Shown here in pieces: positions 33,306 through 33,780 of a DNA stretch of 33,780 nt; positions within the stretch are counted from its first letter, which is position 1, and every line of letters starts with the position of its first letter. The notes under the pieces are model-generated. The model saw nothing but the letters and a program-made list of their open reading frames with translations, was not told where the DNA came from and made no database searches. This DNA comes from JAKAXS01 sp041940525 (GTDB lineage: Bacteria; Pseudomonadota; Alphaproteobacteria; Rhizobiales; Hyphomicrobiaceae), in the NCBI GenBank assembly GCA_041940525.1, contig JBGTSB010000029.1:1-33780 (forward strand), written 5' to 3'. The position numbers and the translations under genes were made by a program.

Positions 33306-33727
33306 TCCGCAGCCTCCGGTACAGGCAGTTCTGCCATAGGTTTGAACTCGTGCTTGTCCAGGCCGGAGACGCGTTCCGACCATGGATCGACCTGAGCCGT
33401 TTTCTGCGAGAAGACGAAACGGTCGTAGTAGAAGCGGCGCTGTTCCAGGTCGTCGATGATGATTTCCTGAATGGTCTTCAGGCCGACCCGCTTGGCCCAC
33501 TTGTAGATCCGCTCCAGGTAGCGGCCCTGTTCGCGATAGAGCTGGACGAGGGCCGCGACGACTTCGACAACTTCGTCTTCGGTGGCGACGTGGCCGAGCA
33601 CCTCCGTGCCTTTGATGTCTAGACCGGCAGCGCCTGCGAAGTGGATGTCATAGCCGGAGTCGACGCACACCACGCCAACGTCCTTGCAGGTCGCCTCGGC
33701 GCAGTTTCGCGGGCAGCCCGAGACGGC
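33302..33727 (-). CDS. nirB: Nitrite reductase [NAD(P)H] large subunit, C-terminal part
   Basis: About the last 140 residues of NirB. The visible part begins with AVSGCPRNCAEATCKDVGVV, which holds two of the cysteines that bind the [4Fe-4S]-sirohaem centre. It continues through GYDIHFAGAAGLDIKGTE, LYREQGRYLERI and RVGLKTIQEII. The enzyme reduces nitrite to ammonium with NADH. The match stops abruptly before Ala at 33727: further upstream no frame gives the expected WTP-x-K-like stretch, and this frame meets a stop codon at 33776-33778. Either the gene is broken here or the window end is a chimeric junction. The stop overlaps nirD (ATGA). Confidence 0.9.
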   Translation of the reverse strand, partial: AVSGCPRNCAEATCKDVGVVCVDSGYDIHFAGAAGLDIKGTEVLGHVATEDEVVEVVAALVQLYREQGRYLERIYKWAKRVGLKTIQEIIIDDLEQRRFYYDRFVFSQKTAQVDPWSERVSGLDKHEFKPMAELPVPEAAE

Positions 33728-33780
33728 CGGATGAAAAGGATGTCGACAAGGCGTTCGACTATCTGGAAACGATGATCAAA
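33728..33780 (+). other. Unrelated sequence at the window end; open plus-strand frame
   Basis: These 53 bases are not NirB in any minus-strand frame. The plus-strand frame from about 33730 reads DEKDVDKAFDYLETMIK, which looks like real alphaproteobacterial coding sequence with GC-rich third positions. I do not recognise the protein. It may be a piece of another gene joined to nirB by an assembly or read chimera. Confidence 0.5.

Overview
The window reads as a chromosomal segment of an alphaproteobacterium, most likely of the order Hyphomicrobiales (Rhizobiales). The evidence is the gene order (ahcY, a DivL-type kinase homologue, a tsaE-phosphotransferase fusion, a murU-like gene, addB, addA, trxA, then on the other strand aroA, cmk, rpsA, sppA, ihfB, lapA, trpF, trpB, trpA, accD, folC), the alphaproteobacterial AddAB type, the FYDLN-acid protein beside a tRNA-Ala, and the GC-rich coding style. 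A family-level placement such as Hyphomicrobiaceae would be inference only.

Left block, plus strand (1-12850). The 3' end of ahcY ends in a strong intrinsic terminator. A tightly packed and partly overlapping series follows: a DivL-like cell-cycle pseudokinase, TsaE fused to an AmgK-type sugar kinase, a MurU-type nucleotidyltransferase, addB and addA. trxA follows after an 80-bp gap. The series joins cell-cycle signalling, tRNA t6A modification, cell-wall MurNAc recycling and double-strand break repair in what is probably one transcription unit.

Middle block, minus strand (12924-24757). Read in transcription order: aroA, cmk, rpsA (with its own terminator), sppA, ihfB, a LapA-domain membrane protein, trpF, trpB, trpA, accD, folC and an unrecognised 71-aa protein. 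It covers the end of the shikimate and tryptophan pathways, nucleotide and fatty-acid precursors, translation and a nucleoid protein. A divergent FYDLN-acid (TIGR02300) gene and a tRNA-Ala(GGC) follow on the plus strand, then a secreted fasciclin-domain protein.

Right block, minus strand (26650-33727) is a nitrate assimilation locus. In transcription order it has nirB (3' end), nirD and nasA, all overlapping, then a 278-bp leader region, a NarK/NasA-type nitrate transporter, and a membrane-anchored PP2C phosphatase-Ser/Thr kinase fusion. The leader before the transporter holds two hairpins with six-base loops that both have A at position 1 and G at position 4. This is the signature of ANTAR-protein (NasT/NasR) antitermination RNA and is the best regulatory discovery in the window.

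The last ~53 bases do not continue nirB in any frame. They look like a foreign junction, either a contig-end chimera or a genuine rearrangement. I saw no insertion sequence, CRISPR array, prophage or obvious novel multi-gene defence system. The window is mostly core genome.
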